In this document: positions 33,960 to 46,096 of the stretch, one piece after another
Layout of the letters: the number at the start of each line of letters is the position of its first letter
How positions within the stretch are numbered: position 1 is the first letter of the stretch
From: Hericium rajendrae
Lineage: Eukaryota; Basidiomycota; Agaricomycetes; Russulales; Hericiaceae
Direction: 5' to 3'
Assembly: GCA_033439255.1 (NCBI GenBank)
Contig: CM065878.1
Location: forward strand, 2,914,001 to 2,978,000
DNA length: 64,000 nucleotides
Program-made: the position numbers and the translations under genes
Notes under the pieces: model-generated
Database searches by the model: none
What the model was told of the DNA's origin: nothing
The model's input: only the letters and a program-made list of their open reading frames with translations

Positions 33960-36900
33960 TCAGCATGAACCAGGAAGACGTAAAACGGAAGCATGCACCT
34001 TTGTCCAGATATCACGCACCCGTTCGAGCACCTCTACCACCACGCTACTCCGGTACATGAGGCCGTGGTCTGCCCCCTTCACGACCTTCACTTTACACCG
34101 GTCCCCGCCCATGTTCCGCTCCATCCACCGCACTGCATTCTCAGCAATCTTCTCGTCCTTGTCCCCATACCAGACGCGGACATTGTGCGGATATGTCACG
34201 TATGAGAAGCCCCATGGCTGTTGATCGTGATTTAGAATCTGCAACAGATCACTGTGCACGCCCTTCGAGGATTCCGCGTGCGATGCGACAATCAACGCGT
34301 TGCCTAACGCCGCTTGATATGAACTTGTTGCAGTCACAGTGGATGAGGGCCCGGATCCGGAGTTGGTGATAGGTGAAGAAAGCAGTGACGATGGTGACGA
34401 CCTCGTCGCTGCACCAAACGAAATCGATCGCCGGCCTCCAGCACGAGGGTTATACGCCGTAGCATGCGGGGGCGTCTCGGCTCGGAACGGATCCTTGTCA
34501 TTCTCAGCGAGAGTTGACGTTGCAGCTTCTAGAGCGGACAGGTCGAAGGGGTGGAATCCAAGTCCGACATCGCCGACGTCGATCTTGAGCGATCCAATGG
34601 ACTGTGTTGGAGGCGTGCTGTTGCACTTCTTCGCCTGCGCGGACGCTTTCCCCTTCAGGGAGCTCATGGATCGCAGAGCCTTCAGTTTCCGTCCAGGACC
34701 ACTACCAGATGGTGACTTCTCCGACGGAGGGGTCTGTGGTGGTGGTGGTGGCGGTGGGTTACTGCCAATGCTACCTCCCTTCAACCGATTCAAGAAGTTT
34801 CTCGATGTCTTCTTCTTGAACCCAAAGGCAGTTTTGCTCTCGCTGATGCTGCGATTGCGATGGGACTTGGCATCCAAAGTGCTCCGACTGTCAAAACGGC
34901 CATCGAAATCTCGTAGGTCGTCGTATTCGCTGAATACGCTAGAGCCGATACTGGGCCTGGGGGCAGCGTAATTGTCTGCAGTGGCTGGTCGGCTGCCGGG
35001 ACGCCGGCGGATGGATGAACTTCGTGGAACAGGGGAGGAATTTGACGATGTTGTAGCATCATAACCTATGCCCTCGTATGCGATAGTCGGTGGCTTGCCG
35101 AGCATCCAAGCCTGGATCTTCCATTCGGCTGCCTGAGCGGTCTTCAGAATACCGCTGGGAACGTATTTGAGCCACTTGTAACCCGCTATTTGAGTTTTTG
35201 TCAGTAAACTGTCATCATTCACACTACTTTTCACTTACCTCCATCTACACCACCGACCCAAGGGGCCAACAACAGGACATCTCCGCGCACGCGCTCGGGG
35301 ACCTTATTCGCAAAAGACAGTGCATAAGGTGCTCCAGCCGAGTGGGCCATAACACTGCATTGATTGATATGAAGGAGATCAAGAACCTCTTCAACTACCG
35401 ACGCCCATTCGGGGATGCCTCGAGAAGCCTTGTGTCTAGGCGTCTCAGTGCGACCAAGTCCCCACCTGAAGCCGAATCGGGTCAATATAATCAGTGTCTC
35501 AATGTGAAATCTCGCATACCTATCAATTGTGATCAATCGAATGCCTAGATATTCCGCCATCTCGTCGTAAAGCCCCATCACATATCGTACGCTCCCCAAG
35601 CCTAAGAATACCACTAAAGGAATTCCATTAGGACTTCCGAGGTCCGACAAGCTCACGGTCAAAGGATGCTCTAGCGAAGCGTGCGGGCCGCGGGTGAGCT
35701 TCAGAAGGGTCGTCAGGCGAGCAGAACGAAGGTACTGGGCTATACTCTGGGACTGCGAAGTTTTCACTGGCGTGAATTCGATGGGAGAACTCTCACTTGC
35801 AGTTTCTGGGGCTGCGGGCGAGGAGTAGAAGGACATGGGACGGGTTGTCTCGAACTGGGGAGAGCCCAGATTGAGCGCGCCATCAGAGACCACTGACTGG
35901 CGGTATGAAAGGGAATGGACGTGAGACGCAGGCGGAGGACCAATGGGAGACGTGCTTTGCTTGCGCAATTGCTGACGCACTTCATTCGCGATGCTATCCA
36001 TAGAAGACCGTGAAACCATTTCGGCCTCCTCTGCAGCAGATAGTGGTTCGGGCTCGGACTCGTAGTCTTCCTGCAAAGAGTGATGGCCGTGGCCATGATT
36101 GCTGGTATGGAGCGATGGGTGTCCACTAGATGGTCGAGAGCGAACCCGCTGCTCGTGTGGGGCGTAGTTTCTAATTATCTCCGAAATCGAGGGCGCGACA
36201 AGATTTTGAGCCACGCCGAGAAGATCGCGGCGACGCAGGAGGGCTGTCGTCCTCGTCATCTCCGGAGTTGGTTTTGTCGACCGTTATAGTAGCATTAGAG
36301 GGGCGAGTAGACAAAGAGCGTGAAGGCCTGCGGACAGATGTGGGCGTTGGGAGCGCGTAGGGATCGTCGTCGTCGGGATGACTTCTACCCTTCCCGGCTG
36401 GCTTTCCAAGAGTCACGCCAGGAGGAGGTTTTGGAAGTGGTGGTTGATAAAGTGGGTGAAACCTTTCCTTCTTTCGCGACCGCCCTGATATCCCTCCGGA
36501 GCCCATGAAGAAATCATCCCCTCCATATCCATTCATACCATCCACCAATGCGTCCATCGTCTCGATGTCGGGAACAGGCGCAGCGACCATTACCGGGAAA
36601 GGATCTATCGTCATTCGAGGCATGTAGAAGTCTATCGGCGTTTGTGGTGGTGTCTCTATCTGTGTCTGCGTCGAAGAGCCGGATATGCGAAGGTGAGATA
36701 CGTCGGCTCGCTCTCTGCTGCGACTGGTATTGGGGCGGGGCCGGCGATACCCGTGAGGCTTGGGCGTAACCTCACCGTCACCAAAAAACTGGGTCGCAAG
36801 AACGGAGTCCTGCACCGATGGGAAAACATGATGCTCGTCCTCAGTGCCATCCATTGACACACTGTCCATTGACGCGTTTTCGCTTCCTCTAGATGAAGAA

Positions 36901-37160
36901 TCCGATTTTTGGGAGGCTGAGGATTCCAACAGTGAGCGGCTCCGGGCTAGATGACTGCTAGGCTGATCGGCGCGCGAACTGGAGCCCGAGCGCTGACGAG
37001 GATAGCGCTCGAAATAAGACAACTCGCGAGGGGACGAAGCCGAGGACTCGATAGACTGGAAGGTATCTGGGGAAGAGGTATATTTGCCCTTGTCGCGCCT
37101 GAGAGAAAGAAGGGACGCCTTCTTGGAAGGAGCGCGGTAGTGGCCGTTGGTGGCGGGCAT
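33960..37160 (-). CDS. Alpha/beta hydrolase with long disordered N-terminus
   Basis: This is a serine hydrolase of unknown substrate. The start MPATNGHYRAPSKKASLLSL opens a disordered region of more than 400 residues rich in Ser, Pro and Arg. The hydrolase fold then shows LEHPLTVSLSDLGSPNG, LVVFLGLGSVRYVMGLYDEM and LGIRLITIDR, with the nucleophile in VMAHSAGAPYALSFANKVPE. A second low-complexity insert of about 250 residues (PPPPPPPQTPPSEKSPSG) sits between the nucleophile and the remaining triad. The triad is completed by VWYGDKDEKIAENAVRW (Asp) and KVVKGADHGLMYRS (His). One frame break at about 36222-36241 lies between the two N-terminal parts, so two separate genes cannot be wholly excluded. 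The last exon could alternatively splice past 33960. Confidence 0.83.
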
Positions 37161-38118
37161 GGGGACGGAAGCAATTTGACAGATACCGTGGCAGAGAGTG
37201 TGCAAGAAAAATGAATGGTAGAAAATTACAGCGGGTAAGATGGGGCTACGCGTCAGGCAGGACTTCGCGCGAGGGTCGTTGAGGCTGTCGCCGTCGTTGT
37301 CCTCTTTGTCGTCGCGTTGTAGCCGACAATAATATTCGTCTACCCGACGCCAGCACGTCCGGCAACTTTCGTGTCAAATCACCACATTTCTGTACGTACC
37401 TGCCATATGGGGACATTTTCTGACCAGAGGCTGCGTACGGTCAGGTGACAGTGTTCTCTCCCACGCGTCGCGCAGGAGCGCATCAGGAACGAGTCGGGCT
37501 GGAAGACAAATGCTGCGTTCTCGAAATACTTCCCTCTATTTGACTTAGTGCTCGATCGCCGGCATCTCGACTGTGGAGATAACGTCTGCCTGTTACTAAT
37601 GTCGATATCGACTTCGCAGCAGCGATAAGACTCAACACTTTGGTATCATACCATGCCTTCGACTCCACGTCGGAGACGATGGCTTATTGCCTTTGCCTAT
37701 AACATCCGCTGACCATCATGGCTGCCATGTGTCGGCAGCAGCAATCCGTCTCCGCCTTGGTCGTCCTCTTTTGAGACCTTTCATGTTGGCAAGTACTGCT
37801 TATCTTGAGTGTCATCGGACGAGCGCCAGTCCGGGTTATCGGTCTTCGCTTTCTCACCTAATTACTGTCCATAGATCGTAGGTGGCCTAAGATCTCTACC
37901 GCGCAAAAGAGTGCCTTGGCAGCATGCCTTATCAACACGGGAGGAGCGGTTGATTCGGGGTGCAATAATCCGCGATAGACTACGCGCCGAAAAGATAAAA
38001 GAGACTTGCAGCCTCTGCGATGTGCGCTATCGCTTCCTCGCAGTAGCGCTCGACCACTTTGCGAAGCTCTGGTTTGTCTTTAGTCATCCAAGCATCCGTC
38101 CAGAATTCTGCTTAGAAG
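37161..38118. other. Divergent intergenic region hydrolase / amino acid transporter
   Basis: This is 958 bp between head-to-head starts. Short open frames occur on both strands but none has recognisable content or a plausible exon chain. It presumably carries both promoters. Confidence 0.45.
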
Positions 38119-40055
38119 ATGGATCAGTCGAGTCTCCCCCCATCCCCAAGCTCCGAGAAGAAAGATCTCGAAGTGGGCTCTCCTCGATCAAACGACGCTT
38201 CTGCGCCTCCGCCGCCCAAGCAAGACGTGTTCGTCGACGATGAGAACCATCAAATTCATTACAAGACGCTCAGTTGGCAGGTGCGTCCTTCAGTCTCTTA
38301 TTTACTCTCAGCTGACCTCAGAGTTGACGCTCTCATGCAATGTGTAGTTTGTCAGCATGTTAATGATTGCGGAGATTGTGAGCAATGGGATGCTGTCACT
38401 GCCGAATGCTGTAGCTGTCGTTGGTAAGTGTTCTGGATGATAATTCGATAATCTACTCTTCTAAAACTGACTTCGTGTGGCATGTAGGGCTTGTGCCGTC
38501 AATCATTCTAACAATATTTCTTGGCATTTTCGGCTTGTTCACCGCCAAGTTACTGATTGACTTTAAGCTCAACCATCCCCACGTCCATACTATGGGTGAA
38601 GTAGTACCATGTTCATATCTTCATTCCGCACTCACCTGGCTATCATCGGTCAGGTGATGCTGGTCTCATTTTGTTCGGGCCAGTGGGCAGAGAAATTCTG
38701 TCTGCGGGAACGATCATCTTCGCTATTTTCGCATTAGTAGGTTCGGCCCAGTTCCTGGCAAGGATCCCACTAAACAGTTGGCGATACAGGGTTCGGAGTT
38801 GCTCTCAGGTCAACAAGCCTTATCTACACTCTCCGACGAGGGTTTATGCTCCGTTGACCTGGTTCTCATATTTGCCGCCGCTACCTTTTTGCTATCTTTG
38901 CCCCGGACATTGGACCGATTGAGCTGGCTTGGTTTGGTCAGCGTGGCTCTGATCACCGTATGTGCATTGGTGGCCATGGCGGGGGCAGGTGCAAATCCTG
39001 TCCCTGGTCGTCTTGTCCAAGCTACTATGAAGACAAGTTTCAATCAGGCGTTTTTGGCCATTACGTCTCCGGTCCGTCCCATCTCATGAACTTGCTTGTG
39101 TTGATGCTGACTTTCCTGCCAGACATTTGCATATGCAGGTTCGTCGCTCTGTTGACTTGCTGATCATCTCATATTGAACTTGCTTGTTTCAGGACATTTC
39201 ATGTGCGAAACACCCATCAGCCGCGAGAACTAGTTGCTAACTCTCCTTCCAGGTTTTTCATTCTGATCTCCGAAATGAAGAGGCCTGAAGATGCGATGAA
39301 GGTACGTTCGAACGCATACGATCGACATTTTGGTACTCATCGGAAGTGATTATCAGGCCGCCTGGTGTCTTCAAGTTGGCGCCACGACACTATACGTTGT
39401 GTTCAGCGTCGTCATCTATGTTTACATTGGAAGCACTGTTCAGTCTCCCGCCTTGTTCTCCCTCCCTCCAAAATGGGCTAAAGCGGCATTTGGGATTGGC
39501 CTAGTCAATTTCCTTCTGTGAGTACCTCCTGACGTCTGACACGCGTGCCGTTGAAATTTCCCATTCTCGTAGTGCCGGAGCTTTGTACGCGCACACCGCG
39601 AGCAAGCTCGTCTTCGTTCGCTTCTTCCGCCACTCACGACATGTATACACGCACACGATTTGGGATGGTCCGTGTGGACCTTGCTGTGCTTCCTAGGATG
39701 CACTGTCGCCTTTATTTTGGCCGTCGCGGTGCCCATTTTCTCCGATTTGATTGGCATCTCAGCGTCGCTCTTCGCGTCGTGGTATACGTATGGGTTGGCT
39801 GGCTTCTTCTGGTTGTACGACACGTACCACCTCAAAGGTGGCGAGCAAGCGTTGAAGCGACGGTGGAAAGGAACTACACTTGCAATTGCTACTATCATAG
39901 CTGGTTCTTTTATTTGTGTCGCAGGCACGTACGTCTCCATCAAGGTGTGTTTACCAGTTCATCCTATGGCATTCGGCTCTGAATATTCCCCAATTATGCA
40001 GCTGATTGTAGACGCATATAGAAGCGGCACTGTCGGTAAACCGTTCACTTGTTAG
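38119..40055 (+). CDS. Amino acid transporter, AAAP family
   Basis: This is a multi-pass secondary transporter for neutral amino acids, at the plasma or vacuolar membrane. The N-terminal cytosolic tail is MDQSSLPPSPSSEKKDLEVG. Membrane helices include MLMIAEIVSNGMLSLPNAVA (the first AAAP helix), VPSIILTIFLGIFGLFTAKL, ILSAGTIIFAIFAL, LVLIFAAATFLLSLPRTLD, SWLGLVSVALITVCALVAMA, VVFSVVIYVYIG, FGIGLVNFLLAGALYAH, TLLCFLGCTVAFILAVAVPI and FASWYTYGLAGFFWLYDTYH. The hallmark TFAYAGHFMFFILISEMKRP is assembled from two tiny exons, 39123-39138 (16 nt) and 39193-39202 (10 nt). The last exon ends RSGTVGKPFTC. All exons join in frame. Confidence 0.92.
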
Positions 40056-40467
40056 TCTCATACAATACTGTAGAGTTTCATTTTTCCGTGTATTGTTGTA
40101 TTCCAAAAGTTCGTGTACATGTCAATCTATTTTGATAGCCACCGTCGTGGTTGTTCTGTTCAGTCGTTGGATTTAAAACGAATGTGATTCGCGGGCCGAT
40201 AGCGCTTGCGGGCGTGCCATCGAGTTCCTCTCGCTCTGATCGTGAGCCACTTGTGTGATCGTGCTGTGCATGTATCCCGCCGCAGCCGGATCAGACCGCA
40301 ACAGCACGCATCCATTTTCGCAGAAGATGGACGCATTGTGGTGACAATTGACTGACCCTGGCTGACGCGACCGCGCGGCCGGCCATGCGTGGCGGGCGCG
40401 TTTCTCACTTTAATAGCACTGCGGAGGAGCACGAGCCCACGGTCCCAGAATCCCACTTTCATCCTCC
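40056..40467. other. Intergenic region transporter / acyltransferase
   Basis: This 412-bp stretch between co-directional genes is GC-rich around 40370-40400. No gene was seen. It presumably holds a terminator and a promoter. Confidence 0.4.
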
Positions 40468-42016
40468 ATGGCGGCGAGCAAAGGACTGTATACCCTTGAA
40501 ATATCAAAGCGGCCCCCTCGGACCTGGGCGCAGATCCTAAATGCCTTCGCGTTCAGCGCCGTCTTCAACTTTGGCTGTCTCATGGTCAATGGCTTGCAGT
40601 TCACCCTGCTGCTGCCGCTGCGCGTGCTGCCCTTTGAATGGTCGAAGCAGTGGTACGAGAGTGGGATACGGTACAGCAAAGGGGCGTTTGGGACCCTGCT
40701 TGGTAGGTCGTGTGCTCGTTATTCGCCATGAATCAGTACTTATGCAGATGGTCATGTGTGCCCTGCCCAGTCTTGATGTGCCAATGGGTCGCGCCTACTC
40801 GATTGCTGATTACGTTCGAGACCAATGGGCCCGGCGCGTTCAAGGAGGAGGAGATCGCCGATATTGCGATCCGCAACAAGGATGGGCGAGTGGTGGAGCT
40901 GAAATTGCCACAGAAGTCGGTGCTGATAGCGAACCATCAGGTGCGCACGACTTATTGGCTTATATTCACCGAGCCCTCATGTTCACGAACGTCGTCAAAG
41001 GTCTACTCGGACTGGTGGTACGCATGGTGCTTAACGTACTTCACAGGAACGCACCGCGACGTATACATTGTTCTGAAGAGGAGCCTTAAATGGGTACCGA
41101 TATTAGGATGGGTGCGTCGGCCGCATGCTCGTGCCCCGTTAAAAGACTAAGATCTTGGCAGGGCATGCAATTCTTCAACTTCATATTCCTTGCTCGATCA
41201 TGGGCAGCCGACCGTATATACCTCGCAAAGAAGTTGGCTGCTCTGGGCCATCATGCAGAAAAACTCGACCAACCCCTCACCTTCATTCTTTACCCTGAGG
41301 GTACGCTCGTCAGTAAAGACACCAGGCCCATTCAGCCAGAAATATGCTGAGAAACTGGGCATTGTACGTGTCTGTCTTCCATCGATGTCCATCCACTAAT
41401 GCATCATAGCCTGACATGGAGCACACGCTTCTTCCTCGATCGACGGGTTTGCATTACAGTCTTCGCGCTCTTGCACCACGGATTCCAAACCTCCAGCTTA
41501 TCGACATCACTGTAGCTTACCCTGGTGGGTGCGTTCGCCGCGACTGTGACGTTATCTGAATACGTTGCTACAGGCATCCCTCCGCATGGCTTCGGGCAAT
41601 CCTGGTATACTCTCCGTTCCATCTTCCTTGACCGTGTGCCGCCACCTGCCGTGCACATGCACATACGCCGCTTTGACGTTGCGCACGAAGTACCCATCGG
41701 TGACATCTCGCGCTCCGGATCAGACGTCATCCCCAATGGTTCAGGGAACTCGCCGCCTCTCCAAGAGGTGGAGATTCCTGAGGAAGAGCGAGAAAAGTTC
41801 GATCTATGGGTCCGCCAGCTGTGGCGAGAGAAGGATAGCTTCATGGCGCGGTTCCACGCGACTGGCACTCTCGCGTCCGCGTCGGACTCGTCGCGCACGG
41901 TCGTCATACCTCTTCAAGTCCGGAGCCAGGTGGAAATTCTCAATGCCTATTGTTTCTTTATACCTGCATTCGTGGGCTATGTGTACACCAAGCTTCGCGG
42001 CGTGATACCGGGATAG
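40468..42016 (+). CDS. Lysophospholipid acyltransferase (PlsC type, LCLAT1/Cst26-like)
   Basis: This is an ER-membrane acyltransferase remodelling lysophospholipids, probably lysophosphatidylinositol or lysocardiolipin. It starts MAASKGLYTLEISKRPPRTW, followed by a hydrophobic helix (GCLMVNGLQFTLLLPLRVLP). The PlsC motif I is split by an intron: SVLIANHQ then VYSDWWYAWCLTYF, giving the catalytic NH-x4-D pattern. Motif II is near GMQFFNFIFLARSW, and motif III is FILYPEGTLVSKDTRP. The stretch after that needs a one-base change at about 41325-41336 to continue as SQKYAEKLGI. Later come LQLIDITVAYPG, GIPPHGFGQSWYTLRSIF and a C-terminal hydrophobic segment (NAYCFFIPAFVGYVYTKL). The end is RGVIPG. 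Substrate preference is not visible in the sequence. Confidence 0.9.
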
Positions 42017-42224
42017 GTGGTGGGAACGGGATGATGGATGGGGTGATCAGACGCGGTTGGGCTGTTTCTTGCTCTCGGACTTCTCACATCACATACTAGC
42101 ACTGTACCTGACCTGTTGTAGAACTGCTGTGTCGTTGGATATTATTAAGACAAGGAATGGCTGTCGTGCGTCTGGGAGAGTATGATAAAGCCCGGCCATT
42201 GGTCATACAGCGAAGAGACGGTGC
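42017..42224. other. Convergent spacer acyltransferase / TIM8
   Basis: Only 208 bp separate the two stop codons, so the 3' untranslated regions of these convergent genes may overlap. No other feature was seen. Confidence 0.45.
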
Positions 42225-42589
42225 CTATAAAATGGACTGTCTCTGCTCCTCGATCTTCTTGACCATGAAGAGACTCGTGTCCAGGAATCTATCCACACAA
42301 TTCGCAAGGCAGCTCTGCTCACTACCAGAGAATCGGGTTGACGGGGTGCCTGTTATGCACCTGGTAGCAGCAAACGCGTCAGGATCGATAGAGATACGCG
42401 AGCGACTCTAACATACTTGTCCCAACACATGCTCGTGAGGGAATGGATAGTCTGCTGAACGCGAGCTTGCGCCTGCTCGCGGTCCAGGAAGGTCTGGAGC
42501 TCTTTCTACACGAAGGAGTTAGTGTCACTTTAAACGGTTCCGTATATGGGACTACATACTTGAGTCGCTTCGTCAAATCGTTCAGACAT
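42225..42589 (-). CDS. TIM8: Mitochondrial intermembrane-space chaperone Tim8
   Basis: Tim8 pairs with Tim13 in the intermembrane space and guides hydrophobic precursors to TIM22/TIM23. The gene is spread over three exons: 42560-42589 (MSERFDEATQ), 42417-42505 (KELQTFLDREQAQARVQQTI and IHSLTSMCWDK) and 42225-42360 (CITGTPSTRFSGSEQSC, LANCVDRFLDTSLFMVKKI, EEQRQSIL). Spliced, it encodes 84 residues with the twin CX3C motif at Cys37/Cys41 and Cys57/Cys61. Length and spacing match the small-Tim family. Both introns have GTATGT donors and AG acceptors, and the frame is intact. No exon is long enough to be found by a simple open-frame search. It is divergent from IES1-B, 844 bp away. Confidence 0.95.
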
Positions 42590-43433
42590 GGTAAATCAGG
42601 AAGTCGGTGGAGAGGAGCGGAGACAGGCTGGCAGTCGAGGACGGTGGCTACGCGCTTGACACGGAGGCGCGTGCGTAAGCTGACTAATCGAGAAAGCGCT
42701 CATTCGGCATCCTCCGAGCGCCAAACCCAGGGTTCGGGAAACCATGCTGGAGGCTGTCGGTCGATAATTGCACGATACTTTGAAATTTTGGCAGTTGCAT
42801 CATATGATACCGCTACTTATTCTGGTACGATAACCAGTGGCTTGCAAATCGAAGGGCAGTAGAGATGCACGTAACATAATTTTAAGGCTCAGCGTTGAGC
42901 CTTAACATGTCTCAGCAGCCGCTTCCAACGATGCTTCGGACGGAGAGGTAGCGACCATGCTTGCGCCGCGTGCCTAGTGGATCTGTGCATGGACAATTAA
43001 TTTGAGGTAAAATCTAGTCAACATCCGACGATTGTGAAGAGCATCGGGTCGGGACAGAGATCTGGTAAAGAGAGATTGGGGATTTGCTTCCGTTGACTGA
43101 ACCCCCGCGATGCTGATCGAAGATGGTTGTTCTGCTTAGTAAGCCATCGGTTTCGCTTCTCAATTTGAGCAAGCCAGCGTTCTTCGTTTCCAGTTTCTCA
43201 TCTGTAAGTCCCTTTTCTCTCCTTAGACATCCGGCACTTCAGCTGTCGTCCGAGCTTGTTTGGCTTTGCGCGAGCGCAGCTTTTTCTGGCTGTCGCTGCG
43301 AGCCGGAATTGAGAGCCGGAAAGCCCGTTCAGGTTCCTTGTTGATTGACATGCGGGCTTCCATAGATCGCTCGTACCTTCCGAAGAAAAATCGTGCGAAT
43401 AGCCAGCGGCCTGCACGTGGATTCCTCAAGGAT
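42590..43433. other. Divergent intergenic region TIM8 / IES1-B
   Basis: This 844-bp stretch contains both promoters. Apparent open frames overlap nothing recognisable. No repeat or RNA gene was seen. Confidence 0.45.
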
Positions 43434-45332
43434 ATGGCCTCTTCACAACCATTATGGTGATGAAGCAGTTCGACGACTCATTGCCTCGTGTTCAGGCTCC
43501 TGGCTTCTTGCCTCGTGCTCTGGCCTTTCTTTATCTCTCTCATACTACATAAGCGTCACAGAACCAATGCGATCCCCCGCAATCTAGGTCCACTCTATCC
43601 CACCACCTGCTTCTCATGGATCGACAACACCATCCGTCTAGCTCCCAGTGCGTACTCCATTTGCAGCGTCATATCGTGCCCTGAATACTCCACAGGCCCC
43701 AATATGTCTCCCGCAAGACTCTGGCGATTAAGCGCGGAGATTCGGAAACTCTTACTCGAACAGACGTCCAATACGATCTTCTGTACTACATCTTTACTGA
43801 CCAAACGCTCGCCTTCACCGACGAAACGCCCGGCAAACCGCCGACCAAAGTGAACTTTTGCGACCTATATGTAAACGCGCTGTTCAACTCGGCCAAGTGC
43901 TCCAAAATCATGAGGGACAAGATGAACGACACTCCTGCCTTTGCCATCGAGTTCGGAAAGATATCTCTTCTGACGAACGTAGGTAGAATCAACACCACGA
44001 TGGCCTGTGCGTAGTCGCTCGTCCAGACAGTCGGCCTCGTTTGCGCTCGCTGACATTGATCAGTCTTTCCAGAGATGAAAACCGCTCTCCGAAGCTATCA
44101 TCCTGTCCCTTCCCTTCAAAAGACCGACGGAAACGTCCAGGACGCGCCGAGGATCAAGAACTGCTTGAAAGCTGCCTTGCTTCCCGGTGAACAGAGATCT
44201 GCCCCTCCATCAACTCCTGCAGATATCGTCGCAAGAGCTGTGAGTCTAATCGCGTATCTTTCAGAACCATTTGATTACACCATTAAAGAGTAACGGCCAC
44301 GTTCCGCCGACAAGTATCGTGAACCTTCTGTTTGTTTTGACCAACTATTCTACGGTGAGTGGATTCCGCAACTCCCATATTATGGACCCTGAAGACGTCA
44401 AAGTCCCTTGGGCCCGTACACTTCGAGCATCCGGTGGAATTCATAGATCTTTTTCTTCCGACAAACATGTCCTCTCCTGCACGCGCAAAAGCCTTCCTGT
44501 GGATGGTATTCCACTATCACGAAGGCCCAGCACTCCCTAATCCCTTCGCCGACGATCACGCACGCGCACATCCCGGTAAGGTACCTGGCTGCACCGTCTG
44601 TCAAAGGAGGAACAGAGACGGGAGAACGTTGACCCGCCCGAGGAGATAGAGTGGGGCAGGAAGATGGCCGCGCAGAGAAGCCTGTTTTTGCAGGATCTCG
44701 TATCTGGAGGCAACACTGAGCGGAGGACTAGAGAGCCCGTCGCCAGCACTTCCACACAAGGTACGCGCTTCCCTTGATACTGCGCAGGGTCAGACGCTCA
44801 TGTCATTCCAGCCGCTGCCGGAGACGAACCAGCAGGACAGTCTCGCAGCCGACAACATTATGCTCACGAGAGCCGCAGACACGCGACCTTTCATCACTAT
44901 GTCCCTGCCGACCGAACTAGAACGCACAACGCACCACCACCCACAACAGGTCTGCCTCGTTTTCACACGTCGGCTGATTCGGCGCTCATCTGCATCACAG
45001 TGAACGCAAGCATCAGAATACGTGAAAGCAACGCCGAGCCTGCGCAAGGACGCACAATGTTCCATCGTTACGTTGCCTCTGCGCATCTGTTTCATTACCT
45101 CGCGCGCTTACAGCTATCATAGAAGCATGGAATCGTGTCCAAACTCTGGACCCCCTCATGGACTCGGACGAAGAAGGGCTCGATGAGTACGCCCGCGCCG
45201 AGTATCGTGAGTATTTCTCCAGCCGCGTTATCTTCTCTTCTGATGCCGACATTTTCTGTTTCTGCAGAAGGCCGCCTTCGCGTGTTGGGCGCCATTTGGC
45301 CACAGGCTAGACCCTCGGACGTCCCGAGGTAG
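43434..45332 (+). CDS. IES1: INO80 complex subunit Ies1-like, copy B
   Basis: This is a second Ies1-like protein. The first three exons join as MASSQPLW, STLSHHLLLMDRQHHPSSSQ and PQYVSRKTLAIKRGD, parallel to copy A. The conserved core follows: ETLTRTDVQYDLLYYIFTD, KVNFCDLYVNALFNSAKCSK, FGKISLLTNVGRINTTMA, YHPVPSLQKTDGNVQDAPRI, KNCLKAALLPGEQ, PPTSIVNLLFVLTNYST, EFIDLFLPTNMSSPARAKAF and LWMVFHYHEGPALPNPFADD. The tail has EEQRRENVDPPEEIEWGRKM, a His/Arg-rich exon and DPLMDSDEEGLDEYARAEY, and ends ARPSDVPR. One base seems missing at about 44583-44595. Copy B keeps the core better than copy A but lacks the GRP AT-hook-like motif. The two clearly diverged some time ago, so this is an old duplication rather than an assembly repeat. 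Confidence 0.87.
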
Positions 45333-46096
45333 CAGCGCAGCCTGCATGACGTTTTGGGCGTGTTCGCCAGATTGCACGCATCTGCTCGACTATACTTACT
45401 GTCGGGATGGGATGGAACACGTCGCCCGTGTATATATAGACACGTGTTTTGTACCGCAGGACTATCTCTTCGATGTACGATGAGCAGAATTTCTTGGACT
45501 TTTTTTCCGGTTTTGTTTTACTCCCGTGTAGCCATATACAGTATCACCGCTGTGTAATTAGGGCAAGCATCCCTCGTCAAACCAATTTGTTATTGAAAGT
45601 ATCTCCTGGATATAGTCTGCCATTGTTCTACTTGTCCAATTCCAATGATGCGATCCGAGTGAAGCAGTACGAAAACTCTACTTGAACTGGGGACCAGCCC
45701 TCCGTCCACGACCACTGTACTACAGAGGTGAAGCTACAAGATGAATGTGGGTTTCCTTGTGTGATAAACGAGAGTTGGGTAGCCACCAATGTAAGCGATG
45801 TAAAGCCTAGTGATGACAGGCACAGCCCGCCTATTATGAAAAGAAGAACAGAATCCATGTCCGATGAGTTGTTTTCCGATTTTCTTCAGTTCGTGGTCAC
45901 CAGAACCAATGCACCACTTAACGTACAGGCCGCTCAGCGACAGAGGGAAAAGAAAGAAAAAGTATGCCTGTTGAAGACGAGGCCGCCGGCACCCAAGATT
46001 AGTAGTCATACTCGAACGCGGATTCAAATGAGTTACGCACAGGTATACACGGTACACAACCCCAGTCCAATTCCTTTCCGCACGAGTTCTAAAGTT
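45333..46096. other. Convergent intergenic region IES1-B / unknown gene
   Basis: This 764-bp stretch lies between convergent stops. Nothing recognisable was seen besides expected 3' flanks. Confidence 0.45.

Noticed and set aside
42443-42862. Plus-strand open frame of 139 codons over the TIM8 locus
   Set aside because: It overlaps TIM8 exons on the opposite strand, and TIM8 is strongly supported by the twin CX3C motif.
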